64,000 nucleotides of DNA from JBBIPA01 sp963820495 (GCA_963820495.1 CAWGAF010000002.1:1-64000); one strand, 5' to 3'; numbered from the stretch's first letter, positions 1 to 10,029 are shown. Program-made: numbers and translations. The notes: generated from the letters alone by a model not told the origin.

Positions 1-448
1 TCTTATCTAAATAGAATTTTACCATAAGTTAGCCAATATATACTTATCCATCTACTTGTGCCATTACTATATACATTGCTAAATTGTAAATCGTCAGCGA
101 AAATGGCGCATCCTTTTCGCAAATAGCTAGGGTGCTGGGCATGTCCGAGAGTACGGCGCATAGCTGTATCAAAGGTTACCCACATGCAAGGTTAACTAAC
201 TGCTAACCTTTTAATGGAAGGTGTTACCATGATCGGGCCATTTTAAACAATAAATGTGGCCTGACATAGGCTGCTATAGCCCTTTTATCGACCCTGTGGG
301 CACCAAGTTAGTTAATGGTTAAACTGTTGGCATGACTTTTAAGAAAATCCTGTTAGAAAGACGTCAGGAAAAGAAGGACGCCTTTCTTTTTCTTTGAACG
401 GAAAGACACATTCCTTCATTTTGTTTGGTCCGGTATTAGATAGTTCTT
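1..448. other. Left-edge region without a supported gene
   Basis: No gene is supported here. A reading frame on the minus strand from 185 to the window edge has no Shine-Dalgarno site and no family resemblance I recognise, although it is open to the edge and could be the start of a gene lying mostly outside. The stretch is AT-rich and ends in the promoter of the next gene. Confidence 0.4.
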
Positions 449-451
449 GTG

Positions 452-460
452 TGCTATACT
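452..460 (+). promoter_or_regulatory. Extended -10 promoter for the HEPN-like gene
   Basis: TGCTATACT forms an extended -10 (TG at 452-453, TATACT at 455-460). No good -35 is seen, which is usual for this promoter type. Transcription would begin near 467, leaving a short leader that contains the AAAGGG ribosome site before the ATG at 488. Confidence 0.5.
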
Positions 461-487
461 AGTTCCAGATTACCAAAGGGAAAAATA

Positions 488-1303
488 ATGGCATCCAATT
501 ACTTGATTACTTCATCAGCTGCGTTAGTGGCTATAACCCTAGCCATTTTTGTTTTCTTTCTACCAAAAACAGTCGAAATTCATAATACTAGATGGAAATC
601 AATGCAGAATCTCGACATGCCAGATGACATTCGCAACAGCAAGCATTTTCGAACTGTAATCTTTTTAGATAACATCGGAATGTACGCTTTGGTTTTTGCT
701 AGCTTAATATTAGCATTATACTTTGTTGCAATATTGATTAATGCTATTTCAGGCTATTTTGGCTTACAAGGAACATTCTTGTTCAACATTCCGCTGCCCA
801 TAGAATTCATTCGTGCGCTCAAAATACTATGGTTTATTCTTTGCGTAATGTTAGTTGTGTCGCTCTTATGGATATTTGCTGGCAGCCAAATTAGTAAAAA
901 ATTACCTATTATCGTTAGAGCCTATGCTGAGATGACTTTAGACGTCTCGCGAGCGATAGGTGTGAAACAGGAGCTACTGAGCGCAGCGAGAAGTTATTTA
1001 CAAGAACGTGCATATAGCAAGGCAATTCTACATTCGGTTACTTCGTTGGAGTATGAATTACGCAAAAAGCTAAATCTCGGGCCTGATAAGTCCTTCGCCG
1101 CTGTAATGAGCAGGCTCATTAGCTCCGACCTTGCATGGGTCGTTCCTAGGGAAATAAATGACCTTGTTATAATGAGGAACAACATAGCCCATAAACTGGA
1201 CACTGTCAACTACGGAGAAAAGGAAGCTAAGGAAGTACTTGAATCTGTGAATAGAATTTTTGAGAAACTGGACATCTTAGGTGCTTCGACACTTTACAAG
1301 TAG
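488..1303 (+). CDS. Membrane-anchored HEPN-like domain protein
   Basis: A 271-residue protein from ATG 488, which has AAAGGG seven bases upstream. A GTG at 449 would add 13 unlikely residues and overlap the promoter. Three hydrophobic segments (about residues 5-25, 60-85 and 112-135) anchor it in the membrane. The C-terminal part is an all-helical cytoplasmic domain ending in R230-N-N-I-A-H235, the Rx4-6H signature of HEPN domains, many of which are RNases in defence or toxin systems. The surrounding helix resembles DUF4145/HEPN proteins. No nucleotidyltransferase partner lies next to it. The HEPN assignment rests on motif and helix pattern; enzymatic activity is inference. Confidence 0.6.
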   Translation: MASNYLITSSAALVAITLAIFVFFLPKTVEIHNTRWKSMQNLDMPDDIRNSKHFRTVIFLDNIGMYALVFASLILALYFVAILINAISGYFGLQGTFLFNIPLPIEFIRALKILWFILCVMLVVSLLWIFAGSQISKKLPIIVRAYAEMTLDVSRAIGVKQELLSAARSYLQERAYSKAILHSVTSLEYELRKKLNLGPDKSFAAVMSRLISSDLAWVVPREINDLVIMRNNIAHKLDTVNYGEKEAKEVLESVNRIFEKLDILGASTLYK

Positions 1304-1592
1304 GTCATGCCTTTCGAAAAACTACGTATATACTTTCGTTATCACAGACAAACCCCAGTATTTTGTGCATTGAGAAATAGATCTTCAATTCGAGTATTTC
1401 AGCCTTGCACAACATAGCGTTTTGTTCACCCTTTATCTTAATACGTCTTCTTTGCCGTCGTTGGAGCATCAGCGTAAAATGGAAACCATGAAAGAAGTTC
1501 AAACATGCAGATTAGGCAAAGTCTGAGTTTGTTTATATACCGGTTATGCCAAATCGAAAGAAAGAACTAATTAGAAAGAAGGGTAAAACTCA

Positions 1593-2714
1593 GTGAAAAC
1601 AGATAAATTAAAAAATACTTCAGAGAAAATATTATCGTTAGCAGGGATAAGGATAAATGGAAATAATCCCTGGGATATAACAGTTCATAATGAGAAGTTT
1701 TATCGAAGAGTTTTGTCCCAGGGTTCACTTGGTCTTGGAGAGTCTTATATGGATGGCTGGTGGGACTGTGAAAAACTGGATGAATTATTTTTTCGAATTA
1801 TGCGTTCTCAAATAGAGGGCAATGTCCGACAGAACTGGAGGTTACTTTTCGAAGTACTGCTGGCAAAATTATTTAATATGCAGTCAAAAAGTAAAGCGTT
1901 TCAGATTGGCGAGAAACATTATGACCTAGGTAACGAACTATTTGAGAATATGCTCGACAAACGAATGGTTTATAGTTGTGCTTATTGGAAGGATGCTCAT
2001 ACTCTAGATGAAGCTCAAGAGAAAAAACTGGATTTAATTTGCCAGAAATTAGGGTTGAAACCGGGAATGAGGGTACTTGATATCGGTTGCGGCTGGGGGA
2101 GTTTTGCCAAATATGCGGCAGAGAAATATGAAGTTAAAGTAACTGGAATTACTGTGTCCAAAGAACAAGTGGAATTTGGCAAGATATTTTGCCAGGGGTT
2201 TCCTGTTGAAATCAGACTACAGGACTATAGGGATGTCAATGATCAATTTGACCACATAGTTTCTCTGGGCATGATTGAACATGTTGGTTACAAAAATTAT
2301 AGGGCATATATGAAAGTTGCTCACCACTGCTTAAAGGACAAAGGTTTATTTTTACTACATACTATCGGTGGAAACAAATCAGTGACCTCCACAGATCTTT
2401 GGATAAACAAATATATTTTCCCCAATGGGATGCTACCTTCAATTAAACAAATTGGAGCTGCAATTGAAGGATTGTTTGTCATGGAAGACTGGCATAATTT
2501 AAGTGTCGATTATGATAAAACCCTCATGGCATGGTACAGAAATTTTGATAATAATTGGCATAACATAAAGTCGAATTATGATGAAAGATTTTATAGAATA
2601 TGGAAGTATTATCTACTGTCATGCGCAGGAGCATTTCGTGCCAGAGGAAATCAATTGTGGCAAATTGTCCTTTCCCAAAAAGGTGTCCTTGGAGGATACA
2701 AGTCTATACGTTAA
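1593..2714 (+). CDS. cfa: Cyclopropane-fatty-acyl-phospholipid synthase
   Basis: The enzyme transfers a methylene group from S-adenosylmethionine to cis double bonds of membrane phospholipid acyl chains. At 373 residues it is close to the usual family length of about 380. The N-terminal domain is followed by the family motif HYDLGNELFE (109-118), YSCAYW (127-132) and the SAM-binding glycine-rich loop VLDIGCGWGS (161-170). The start is GTG at 1593 behind AGAAGGG. It stands alone with no partner gene. A related SAM-dependent methyltransferase of the CFA family with another lipid substrate is possible, but the motifs fit Cfa well. Confidence 0.9.
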   Translation: MKTDKLKNTSEKILSLAGIRINGNNPWDITVHNEKFYRRVLSQGSLGLGESYMDGWWDCEKLDELFFRIMRSQIEGNVRQNWRLLFEVLLAKLFNMQSKSKAFQIGEKHYDLGNELFENMLDKRMVYSCAYWKDAHTLDEAQEKKLDLICQKLGLKPGMRVLDIGCGWGSFAKYAAEKYEVKVTGITVSKEQVEFGKIFCQGFPVEIRLQDYRDVNDQFDHIVSLGMIEHVGYKNYRAYMKVAHHCLKDKGLFLLHTIGGNKSVTSTDLWINKYIFPNGMLPSIKQIGAAIEGLFVMEDWHNLSVDYDKTLMAWYRNFDNNWHNIKSNYDERFYRIWKYYLLSCAGAFRARGNQLWQIVLSQKGVLGGYKSIR

Positions 2715-2824
2715 GAATTAAAAAGAATTCCAGCGCTTGATTTTTGTTCCGATTGAACCTTGTCCTTGTTGAGCAGTTCTTATTTCGACTTTGCTCACCC
2801 CAGTTGCTACATTTCGATTCGCTC

Positions 2825-2843
2825 AGCTAAATATTTTTTAGCT
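2825..2843. terminator. Possible hairpin terminator after cfa
   Basis: A perfect 7-bp inverted repeat, AGCTAAA (2825-2831) and TTTAGCT (2837-2843), with a 5-base loop lies between the convergent cfa and the small membrane-protein gene. T-rich flanks occur on both sides, so it could act in either direction, but the stem is AT-rich and weak. Confidence 0.35.
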
Positions 2844-2997
2844 TTAAAAACCGGGGGCACATAACAATTGTCCAGAATGTGTCCCATTTTCCCTGACGAT
2901 TTACAAAGAAATATCGGCAACCGTTACTGTTTTTCAGCAAGACAAATTCCTTAGCACAAAATAATAAAAAAAGACGAAGAACTCACCTTATCTTGTA

Positions 2998-3363
2998 TTA
3001 GTCTTCAATTTTGCTCTTGGAATCCAATTCCAAATGAAAGCGGTGTGTAAATCTGTGTACGACTGGGGCAAGAATAACCGCAACAGCGACAAGGAATACT
3101 ATGCCAGAAAATAGTGCATAGGCAGAAGCAAATAATTTACCGCCAACTGTATGTAACATATTTATAGGTCCCATTCCACCAAGTATCATGGCAGCATTAA
3201 CTGTGGCATCAACCCAAGATAAACCTTCGGAAAAATGGTAACCTACTATGCCTATTGCCAGTGAACCAATAACTATTCCAAAAGCAATACCTATATAGCA
3301 AGCTAGACGTCGGAAAAATGCAGCTCTTGGAATTAAAGGTTGCCTGCGATGTTCAAATGCCAT
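2998..3363 (-). CDS. Small two-helix channel-like membrane protein
   Basis: A 121-residue conserved hypothetical membrane protein. A basic N-terminus (with RRQP and RRLA) precedes a first transmembrane helix at about 25-48. A short re-entrant-looking segment follows (about 50-75, containing GLSWVDA and ILGGMGP), then a second helix at about 78-105 and a basic tail. This helix-pore-helix layout resembles small two-TM ion-channel proteins, and related proteins are sometimes annotated as potassium-channel-like. I see no TVGYG selectivity filter, so a transport role is only inference. It is monocistronic and convergent with cfa. Confidence 0.6.
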   Translation of the reverse strand: MAFEHRRQPLIPRAAFFRRLACYIGIAFGIVIGSLAIGIVGYHFSEGLSWVDATVNAAMILGGMGPINMLHTVGGKLFASAYALFSGIVFLVAVAVILAPVVHRFTHRFHLELDSKSKIED

Positions 3364-3810
3364 TTTGCACCTATATAATTGGCTACTACTTGTTTCTGAG
3401 TATCTGCTATTGTTATTATATCACTTGAGTAGGGGTTCTGAAGTCTGTATTAGCGATATAAATACGAAATAATAGCTTTGCTTTCTAATACAATTAATCA
3501 GTTGGCTAATATATTTGCCTGGAAATTAATAATGGCCTATTCAAAGTTTGAACAGGCTGTCTTGGTAGGTGGACTGCACTTTTCATCGTTTTGTTAATTA
3601 TGCTACTAAATTTATTTCAAATTACAGTCTTCTGGTATCAGGGTTACACTTTTGAGAAGCCGCTGACTTTTGCAATTGTCTATTTCATGCCTTCGTCTTC
3701 TTTGAGTAGAAAGAGAGTGTGAGGGGCTAATAAACAATCTTAAACTACAGGTTGAAGTTAGCGACCAGTTGTGATATAAATCAGCCAGACGTGATGACCA
3801 AGGAAACGGT
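3364..3810. other. Intergenic region with no gene
   Basis: This AT-rich divergent spacer separates the small membrane-protein gene from recJ. I found no open frame with a ribosome site, no RNA gene and no clear hairpin. It presumably holds both promoters. Confidence 0.4.
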
Positions 3811-5493
3811 TTGAGCCATACTCACTGGAATTTGTTACCTTCAGCCAAACAACTGATTACTACGGATGGTGTCCATCCACTGGTGGCTCAAATACTCTAC
3901 AACCGTGGTATTACAGACCCAATCCAAATTGAACTGTTCCTCAGCAATGATAAGCGCTTAGAAGCTGATCCTTTACTCCTCCCTGATATGCCCAAGGCAG
4001 TTATCAGAACTCACCAGGCGTTGTACTCTGGTGAAAAAATCGCTATTTACGGTGATTTTGACGCCGACGGTATCACCGCCACAGCTCTCCTGATTCAGGG
4101 TATCTCGGCACTCGGCGGCAGAGTTATCCCACACATCCCCCACCGTTCCTCCGAAGGCTATGGATTGAGAGCAACTACCCTGGAGAAACTGCATCAGCAG
4201 GGAGTGAGGCTGGTAATTACTGTGGATACTGGCATCACCGCTGTTGCCGAAGTGGAAAAGGCCAGGAAAATGGGTATGGATATAATAATCACCGACCATC
4301 ACATTGTACCCAGCCAGTTGCCACCAGCAACAGCAGTGGTCGACCCTAAGAGGAGCGATTCAGCCTATCCTTTCTCTGACCTTGCTGGAGTAGGAGTTGC
4401 TTTCAAATTTCTTCAGGCGCTTATCCCGGACAAAGGACCACGACAGGACATAGTAAACAGGGCATTAGACCTGGTAGCACTAGGCACTGTGACCGATATG
4501 GTACCGCTGCTAGGTGAGAACCGCTACTGGGTAAAACGCGGTTTGGAACTCCTCAATAAGACCCAAAGAATTGGGCTGCAAGAATTGATGCGGTGCTCAC
4601 GATTACAGCTAGGCAACCTCGATGCTCAGAGTATCTCCTGGACTCTGGGACCACGAATTAATGCCGCTGGCAGAATCGATAATGCCACCACCAGCTATCG
4701 GCTCTTGGTAACCGATAATATGCAGGAGGCTAGCTTCTTGGCAACAGAGCTGGAGAAAAAGAATGCCGAGCGATTGAGGCAAACTAATGAATTGATGGAT
4801 AAAGCCAGACAGGCAGTAATCGCTATGGGGGTTGAGCAGTCACTGCTCATTGTAGGCGGCGAAGATTATACTCCTGGGGTTATGGGACTGGTTGCCGGTA
4901 GGCTCGCCGAAAAATTTTACCGCCCGGTAATACTGCTTAAAATTGGTCGTGAGTTCTGCCGCGGCAGTGGTCGGAGCATAGACGAGTTCAATCTCATGTC
5001 TGCTTTGGAAAACTGCAGTGATCTCCTGTCTAATTTTGGCGGCCACACCAGAGCTGCCGGCTTCAGCGTGCCGGTCAGCAATTTGCCCCAGTTCCGGGAG
5101 AGAATGCTAAACCTGGCGAAGGACAGACTGGATGGTCTTGACCTCCGCCCGCATATAGACATAGATGCCGAAGTTTCACTGTCCATCTTTGCTGGCGATA
5201 CTTATGAGAAATTGCAAAAATTGGCACCATTCGGCAGTGGCAATCCGCTGCCTACCTTCGTCAGCTGCGGCGTTGAAGTCGTAGAACAGCGACTGGTAGG
5301 CAGCCAGAACGAACACTTGAAGCTGAAAGTAAAGCAAGCAGGAATAGTATGGGATGCTATTGGCTTCGGACTGGGTACATGTGCCGGGGAAATAACCCCC
5401 AATATGGACATAGTTTATAACCTGGACCTGGACTGCTGGAACGGGGAGGAGAAACTGCGGCTCAGCCTTCTTGATTTTGAACCATCTAATTAA
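3811..5493 (+). CDS. recJ: Single-stranded-DNA-specific exonuclease RecJ
   Basis: A 5'-3' single-strand exonuclease of the DHH/DHHA1 phosphoesterase superfamily, used in recombination repair and mismatch repair. It has 560 residues, typical for a bacterial RecJ core. Catalytic motifs are DFDADG (82-87), VDTG (138-141), the DHH triad (162-164) and the DHHA1 motif GGHTRAAG (410-417). An OB-like C-terminal domain follows. The start is TTG at 3811 with AGGAAA ten bases upstream; no better in-frame start fits. It is convergent with lgt, with only 18 bases between the two stops. Confidence 0.95.
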   Translation: MSHTHWNLLPSAKQLITTDGVHPLVAQILYNRGITDPIQIELFLSNDKRLEADPLLLPDMPKAVIRTHQALYSGEKIAIYGDFDADGITATALLIQGISALGGRVIPHIPHRSSEGYGLRATTLEKLHQQGVRLVITVDTGITAVAEVEKARKMGMDIIITDHHIVPSQLPPATAVVDPKRSDSAYPFSDLAGVGVAFKFLQALIPDKGPRQDIVNRALDLVALGTVTDMVPLLGENRYWVKRGLELLNKTQRIGLQELMRCSRLQLGNLDAQSISWTLGPRINAAGRIDNATTSYRLLVTDNMQEASFLATELEKKNAERLRQTNELMDKARQAVIAMGVEQSLLIVGGEDYTPGVMGLVAGRLAEKFYRPVILLKIGREFCRGSGRSIDEFNLMSALENCSDLLSNFGGHTRAAGFSVPVSNLPQFRERMLNLAKDRLDGLDLRPHIDIDAEVSLSIFAGDTYEKLQKLAPFGSGNPLPTFVSCGVEVVEQRLVGSQNEHLKLKVKQAGIVWDAIGFGLGTCAGEITPNMDIVYNLDLDCWNGEEKLRLSLLDFEPSN

Positions 5494-5511
5494 ATCCGCA
5501 GTAGTCTTGGG

Positions 5512-6282
5512 TTATGCTTTCCTCTTGGCCCGCAGCATCCTGACAATAAGCCAGGGTACGGTTATCACCAGTACTATGATTCCAATCAATTGAGCCTGCT
5601 GTAAACCGAAAAGAAAAGGTTCACCCTCGCGGAAAGTCCTTATGATAAGGTCACCAGCAGCATAAAAGGCTAAGTAGAGAAGAAATACCGAGCCCCGTGG
5701 CTTAAGCCGGCGGCGTAGTGACCATAGGACAGCAAAAGCTATTAAGTTCCAGATGATGTGGTAAATCTGCGTGGGATGAAGCGGAACACCCAGTGGAGCA
5801 TAGCTATCAGGGCAGGTATACTCCACAGCCCAGGGCAAAGATGTAGTCAAACCATAGCAGCAGCCATTGAGCACGCAGCCGATTCTGCCGATAGCCATTC
5901 CCACCAGTGCTCCCGGCGAGATAATATCGGCAATCAGCCAGATGGATAGCTTCTTGGCCAGGCAATAGATTATTATTGCCAGAACCACTCCAATAACTGC
6001 CCCGTAAACAGCCAGACCCTCAAAGTTGAAAATCTGCATGGGGTGAGCAATGTAGTAGTCCCATTTATCAATTACATGTATTACTCGAGAGAACACTATC
6101 CCGCCGATAACAGCGTAGGCACCCAGGCTATAGATGTGGTCATCAGCAATGCCGACCCTTTTTGCTTCCAGCAAAGAGATGCCAATAATCGCTATAACGG
6201 CCAAAACTACCATAATCCCATACCATCTAATCTCAAAAGCCCCCAGGCTGAAAGCGATAGGATTTATGTTAATGTCAATCAT
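5512..6282 (-). CDS. lgt: Prolipoprotein diacylglyceryl transferase
   Basis: Lgt moves diacylglycerol from phosphatidylglycerol to the lipobox cysteine of prolipoproteins in the cytoplasmic membrane. The 256-residue protein is strongly hydrophobic with about seven transmembrane segments. It carries the Lgt signature GRIGCVLNGCCYG (132-144), with the conserved Arg and Asn, and HPTQ (169-172). It follows ftsY by nine bases, so lipoprotein modification and membrane targeting are co-transcribed. Lipoprotein substrates are present in this window at 10644, 34859 and 48163. Confidence 0.95.
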   Translation of the reverse strand: MIDININPIAFSLGAFEIRWYGIMVVLAVIAIIGISLLEAKRVGIADDHIYSLGAYAVIGGIVFSRVIHVIDKWDYYIAHPMQIFNFEGLAVYGAVIGVVLAIIIYCLAKKLSIWLIADIISPGALVGMAIGRIGCVLNGCCYGLTTSLPWAVEYTCPDSYAPLGVPLHPTQIYHIIWNLIAFAVLWSLRRRLKPRGSVFLLYLAFYAAGDLIIRTFREGEPFLFGLQQAQLIGIIVLVITVPWLIVRMLRAKRKA

Positions 6283-6291
6283 TTTTCTCCT

Positions 6292-7203
6292 TTAAATGGC
6301 AAAAATCGCCTCGACGAATTCCTTAGCATCAAACGGGACGATGTCATCCAATTGCTCACCAGTTCCTATATATAATATCGGTATTTTAAGCTCATCGCAT
6401 ATCGCCAGCACTATTCCTCCCCTGGCAGTGCCATCAAGCTTGGTCAGAAAAATGCCACTAACTCCAGCCGCTTCGGTAAAATTCTTAGCTTGAATTAATC
6501 CGTTCTGACCAGTGGTAGCATCTATCACCAGTAATACCTCTTGCTGGGAATTGTATTTAGTGGCTACTCGCTTTATTTTCTTAAGCTCCTCCATGAGATT
6601 AAACTTGGTGTGCAGCCGACCGGCGGTATCAATTATAGTTACCTGGGCACCCCGGTTTTGCGCTGCCTGGATAGCATCGAAAACTACTGCTCCGGGATCA
6701 CCGCCGGGCTGATGTGCCACAACCTGCACTCCTGCACGCTCACCCCATAGCTTAAGCTGCTCTATAGCCGCGGCTCTGAAGGTATCGGCTGCAGCCAGCA
6801 CAACTTGCTTTCCTTTATTCTTAAAATCATAAGCCAGCTTGGCGATGCTCGTCGTCTTACCAGAACCGTTTACCCCAACCACAAGGATAATCTGTAGAGC
6901 GCCGGCACTGGCAATGCGCTCAGCCTTATTATCGATGCTAAGCATTTGTACCATCTCGTCTTTTAGGGCTGACCGCACTTGTGAACTTTCAATTAGTTTC
7001 TCCTCTTTAACCCGCTGTTTCACCATCTTAATGAGTTTTTCCGTAGTTGTCACGCCAACATCGGCAGCGAGGAGCAACTCCTCCAGTTCGTCCCAGGTCT
7101 CCTCTTCTACTCTAGGACGATTGAAAAGGTTGGACACTTTGCCGAACCAGCTTTCCCGGCTTCGTTTTACTCCCCGCTCTGTTTTACTTATTAAATCAGA
7201 CAT
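6292..7203 (-). CDS. ftsY: Signal recognition particle receptor FtsY
   Basis: The SRP-receptor GTPase that docks ribosome-nascent-chain-SRP complexes at the membrane. It has 303 residues: a short N-terminal region without the long acidic A domain of E. coli, an N helical bundle (about 30-95), then the G domain with the P-loop GVNGSGKTT (110-118), DTAGR (192-196) and TKLDG near 255. The short form is usual outside the enterobacteria. It sits in a minus-strand run with the helicase upstream and lgt downstream. Confidence 0.96.
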   Translation of the reverse strand: MSDLISKTERGVKRSRESWFGKVSNLFNRPRVEEETWDELEELLLAADVGVTTTEKLIKMVKQRVKEEKLIESSQVRSALKDEMVQMLSIDNKAERIASAGALQIILVVGVNGSGKTTSIAKLAYDFKNKGKQVVLAAADTFRAAAIEQLKLWGERAGVQVVAHQPGGDPGAVVFDAIQAAQNRGAQVTIIDTAGRLHTKFNLMEELKKIKRVATKYNSQQEVLLVIDATTGQNGLIQAKNFTEAAGVSGIFLTKLDGTARGGIVLAICDELKIPILYIGTGEQLDDIVPFDAKEFVEAIFAI

Positions 7204-7300
7204 ATCGTTTTAACAGCACAATTTCAGCTATATTAACATATCAATTTACATTGGAGCAAAGAAGCTTCTTCTATTACCACTAGAGAGATAGGGTGACTTG

Positions 7301-9580
7301 CTAAATTCTTAATAATCCACGAAGCAATATTAGAGCCGCCTGTTTATCTAGTGGCTCGTTGTTATTACCGCATTTGGGCGATTGTATGCAACTGGGACAA
7401 CCGCTCTGGCAGGGGCATTCCTCTATTGCTTTCAGAGTAGCTGCCCATAGCTCCGCTATAATGTCAAAGCCCTTTTCGGCAATACCGATTCCACCGGGAT
7501 AAGCATCATAGATAAATATTTGCGCTTTCCCTGTGTCGGGGTGAAACGGGGTGGAAACACCGCCTATATCGTTGCGGTCACATAAAGCAAAGAGTGGCAG
7601 CAGAGCAATGGCAGCATGTTCAGTAGCATGCAGACCACCAGCAAAATCAAGACTATCTTCGCCGATCCGGTCAATGGCTTTTTGTGGTACGTCAAACCAC
7701 AATGCCTCGGTAAAAAAGCGTTGAGGCGGTAAATCAAGAGGCTCGTCACCGATGACCTCCTCGGTAAATTGTTTCTTTTTTCTAAAGCCAATTACCGTAT
7801 TGCTAACTTCTACTTCACCAAAACAGATTCTCATGTCCACAAGACTTTCCTCACGATTTATCTTGAGGACTTTAATATCAGTCAACTCCTTGGTTTGGGT
7901 GTAGTAGGGAACGGTGGCAGGAGTTGCTACGGCGATGCGCTTCTCGAGGTCGAGTTCGTTGATAAAGTAAGGCTCACTCTGATGAAGATAAATAGCCCCG
8001 GGATGTATTTGAAAAAAAGCCTTGCTGGCTTCGATCGTCTCCAGTAATTCATAGCCTCGAGAGGCATCAAGGATAACGTAGTACTTATCCGATGCCGACC
8101 TGATATTTACATTCTGGGTAGGGTGGCCAATACGAGGAGAAAGATACCACCATCCTTTCACTCTCCTGAGCATTCCTTCTTTTTCTAGTTCAAGAACAGC
8201 TTTGTTAAAAGCACTGCCGAAAAACTTCTCATCGTTTTCGCTTAAAGGCAGTTCCCAGGCAGCACAAAGGAGATGAGGACTTAGAATATTGCTATTTTCT
8301 AAATTTATCAGAGCGTTCTCGAAAGCCTTGCCGAAGAAAGAGTCAGGGTTATTCATAAAGTACTGGTCAAGCGGGTTGTTCTGGGCAACCAGAAAGCTCA
8401 GGGACTTCTCTTCGCCCCTACCGCTACGTCCTGCCTGCTGCCAGGTACTGGAAATGCTGCCGGGATAGCCAGTAAGCACTGTGGCTTCCAGGTCACCAAT
8501 GTCAATCCCTAATTCTAGAGCAGTGGTTGCCACAACGCCAAGCAACTTCCCGGTAAAAAGTTCTTGCTCAATCTGCCGCCTGTCTTCGGGAAGATAGCCT
8601 GCCCGATAGGTTTTGATCAATTCCGCCAGGTTAGAACCCAGATGCTCTCGACTGTATATACAAATCAGTTCCGCCAGTTTACGAGTACGGGTAAAAGCAA
8701 GGCTGCGAATATTATTTCGGATAAGCTCGGTAAAGATAAAAGTAGCTTCACCATTGGGACTTCGTCTGATGGATTTAGCCTTATCGATGATCGGTGGATT
8801 CCAGAAGACAAAAGCCTTTCCACCGTGGGATGAACCATCACTATCAATAACCTCAAAATCTGCCCCGACGAGTTTCTCAGCATGTTCTTTGGGATTGGCA
8901 ATAGTCGCTGAACAGCAGATAAATTGGGGAGCAGAGCCGTAGTGTCGGCACAGCCGGCGAAGCCGCCGCAAAACCTGAGCTACATGAGAGCCAAAAACTC
9001 CGCGGTAAATATGGGCCTCGTCTATAACCACGTACTTTAGTTGATTCAATAGCTTTGACCAGGATTCATGATTGGGCAAAATACCCAGATGCAACATGTC
9101 GGGGTTGGTAAGCACCACTCTTGCCCGTTTTTTTATCTCGCCTCGTTCTGATTGCGGCGTGTCACCGTCAAAAGTAGCGCATTCCCCAAGTGGAACAAGC
9201 TCAGGACAAGCCAGTTCATTTAATTTCCTTAGTTGGTCTTGAGCTAGAGCCTTGGTAGGGAAAAGGTATAAAGCCCGGCTTGTCCGGTCACTCAGGATCG
9301 ACTCTAGAACCGGCACGTTATAACATAATGTCTTGCCACTGGCATTGGCAGTGGACACTATTATATTCTTGCCGCTAAGAGCGCAATTGATAGCTATCGC
9401 CTGATGGGTATACAAAGAAGACACGCCTAAAGATTCAAGCTGGGATTGGAGCGATGGATTAAGAGGTCTGTCTAAACTGCCAAAACTGGCGCTGTGGGGA
9501 GGGATATATTGAATATGGACAATCTGCTGTTCATAATCAGGCGATGTGGTGAGATTGTGAATGAAGGCATCGGCAAGCAT
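7301..9580 (-). CDS. DEAD/DEAH-box helicase of the MrfA/YprA type with C-terminal zinc site
   Basis: A 759-residue superfamily 2 helicase. The N-terminal core has the P-loop region ANASGKT (about 78-84), an IDEAH box near residue 188 and a second RecA domain with the QQAGRSGRG motif VI. The C-terminal domain (DUF1998 type) has a four-cysteine cluster, C722, C724, C728 and C731 with C737 nearby. This domain order matches B. subtilis MrfA, a 3'-5' helicase that acts with an exonuclease in mitomycin-lesion repair. It is preceded by the DUF503 gene by 25 bases. The exact lesion repaired here is unknown. Confidence 0.88.
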   Translation of the reverse strand: MLADAFIHNLTTSPDYEQQIVHIQYIPPHSASFGSLDRPLNPSLQSQLESLGVSSLYTHQAIAINCALSGKNIIVSTANASGKTLCYNVPVLESILSDRTSRALYLFPTKALAQDQLRKLNELACPELVPLGECATFDGDTPQSERGEIKKRARVVLTNPDMLHLGILPNHESWSKLLNQLKYVVIDEAHIYRGVFGSHVAQVLRRLRRLCRHYGSAPQFICCSATIANPKEHAEKLVGADFEVIDSDGSSHGGKAFVFWNPPIIDKAKSIRRSPNGEATFIFTELIRNNIRSLAFTRTRKLAELICIYSREHLGSNLAELIKTYRAGYLPEDRRQIEQELFTGKLLGVVATTALELGIDIGDLEATVLTGYPGSISSTWQQAGRSGRGEEKSLSFLVAQNNPLDQYFMNNPDSFFGKAFENALINLENSNILSPHLLCAAWELPLSENDEKFFGSAFNKAVLELEKEGMLRRVKGWWYLSPRIGHPTQNVNIRSASDKYYVILDASRGYELLETIEASKAFFQIHPGAIYLHQSEPYFINELDLEKRIAVATPATVPYYTQTKELTDIKVLKINREESLVDMRICFGEVEVSNTVIGFRKKKQFTEEVIGDEPLDLPPQRFFTEALWFDVPQKAIDRIGEDSLDFAGGLHATEHAAIALLPLFALCDRNDIGGVSTPFHPDTGKAQIFIYDAYPGGIGIAEKGFDIIAELWAATLKAIEECPCQSGCPSCIQSPKCGNNNEPLDKQAALILLRGLLRI

Positions 9581-9605
9581 TACAACCTGTTAAACTCATT
9601 TCTTC

Positions 9606-9899
9606 CTAAGGACCATGAATAATCTCTGTCTCCTGGCCCACTATTTCAAGCTCGGGGTAATTCTGGACAATAAAGTTGATAATCTTGGTAATGGTCTCAT
9701 CTACATGTTGTCCATTATTGCTTACGCAGCTTATGCCCAAGGTTGCCAGTTGCCACAGGTCATGGTCATCCACTTCAGCTACCGAGATATTATATTGATT
9801 GCGGAGTCTGGATATGATGGACTTAACTATTCGTCGTTTGTCTTTGAGCGACTGATTCTCTGGTATATGCAGCTTTAACTTACATACGCCGGTATTCAT
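9606..9899 (-). CDS. DUF503 family protein (YlxP-like)
   Basis: A 97-residue small alpha/beta protein of the DUF503/YlxP family. It shows the typical N-terminal strand followed by SLKDKRR (18-24) and a helix, then the mid segment AEVDDHDLWQ. Members occur in ribosome-maturation operons (near rbfA) in Firmicutes, but the biochemical role is not established. Here it heads a minus-strand run with the MrfA-type helicase. The start is ATG at 9899; no strong ribosome site is visible. Confidence 0.8.
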   Translation of the reverse strand: MNTGVCKLKLHIPENQSLKDKRRIVKSIISRLRNQYNISVAEVDDHDLWQLATLGISCVSNNGQHVDETITKIINFIVQNYPELEIVGQETEIIHGP

Positions 9900-10029
9900 C
9901 TGTTAACCAACTTAAAACAAGTTTAATATAGCAATAGCGCCTATTGGTTCAGCGGCTTTGTCTCAGTTCGCGAACATTCGATGGTGTTAATAAATCAACC
10001 CAAGTTTTACTACGTTGTTCATTGTAGGT

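Noticed and set aside
3..185. Minus-strand open frame reaching the left edge
   Set aside because: No ribosome site, no recognisable family and only 60 codons visible; it could be real, but nothing supports it.
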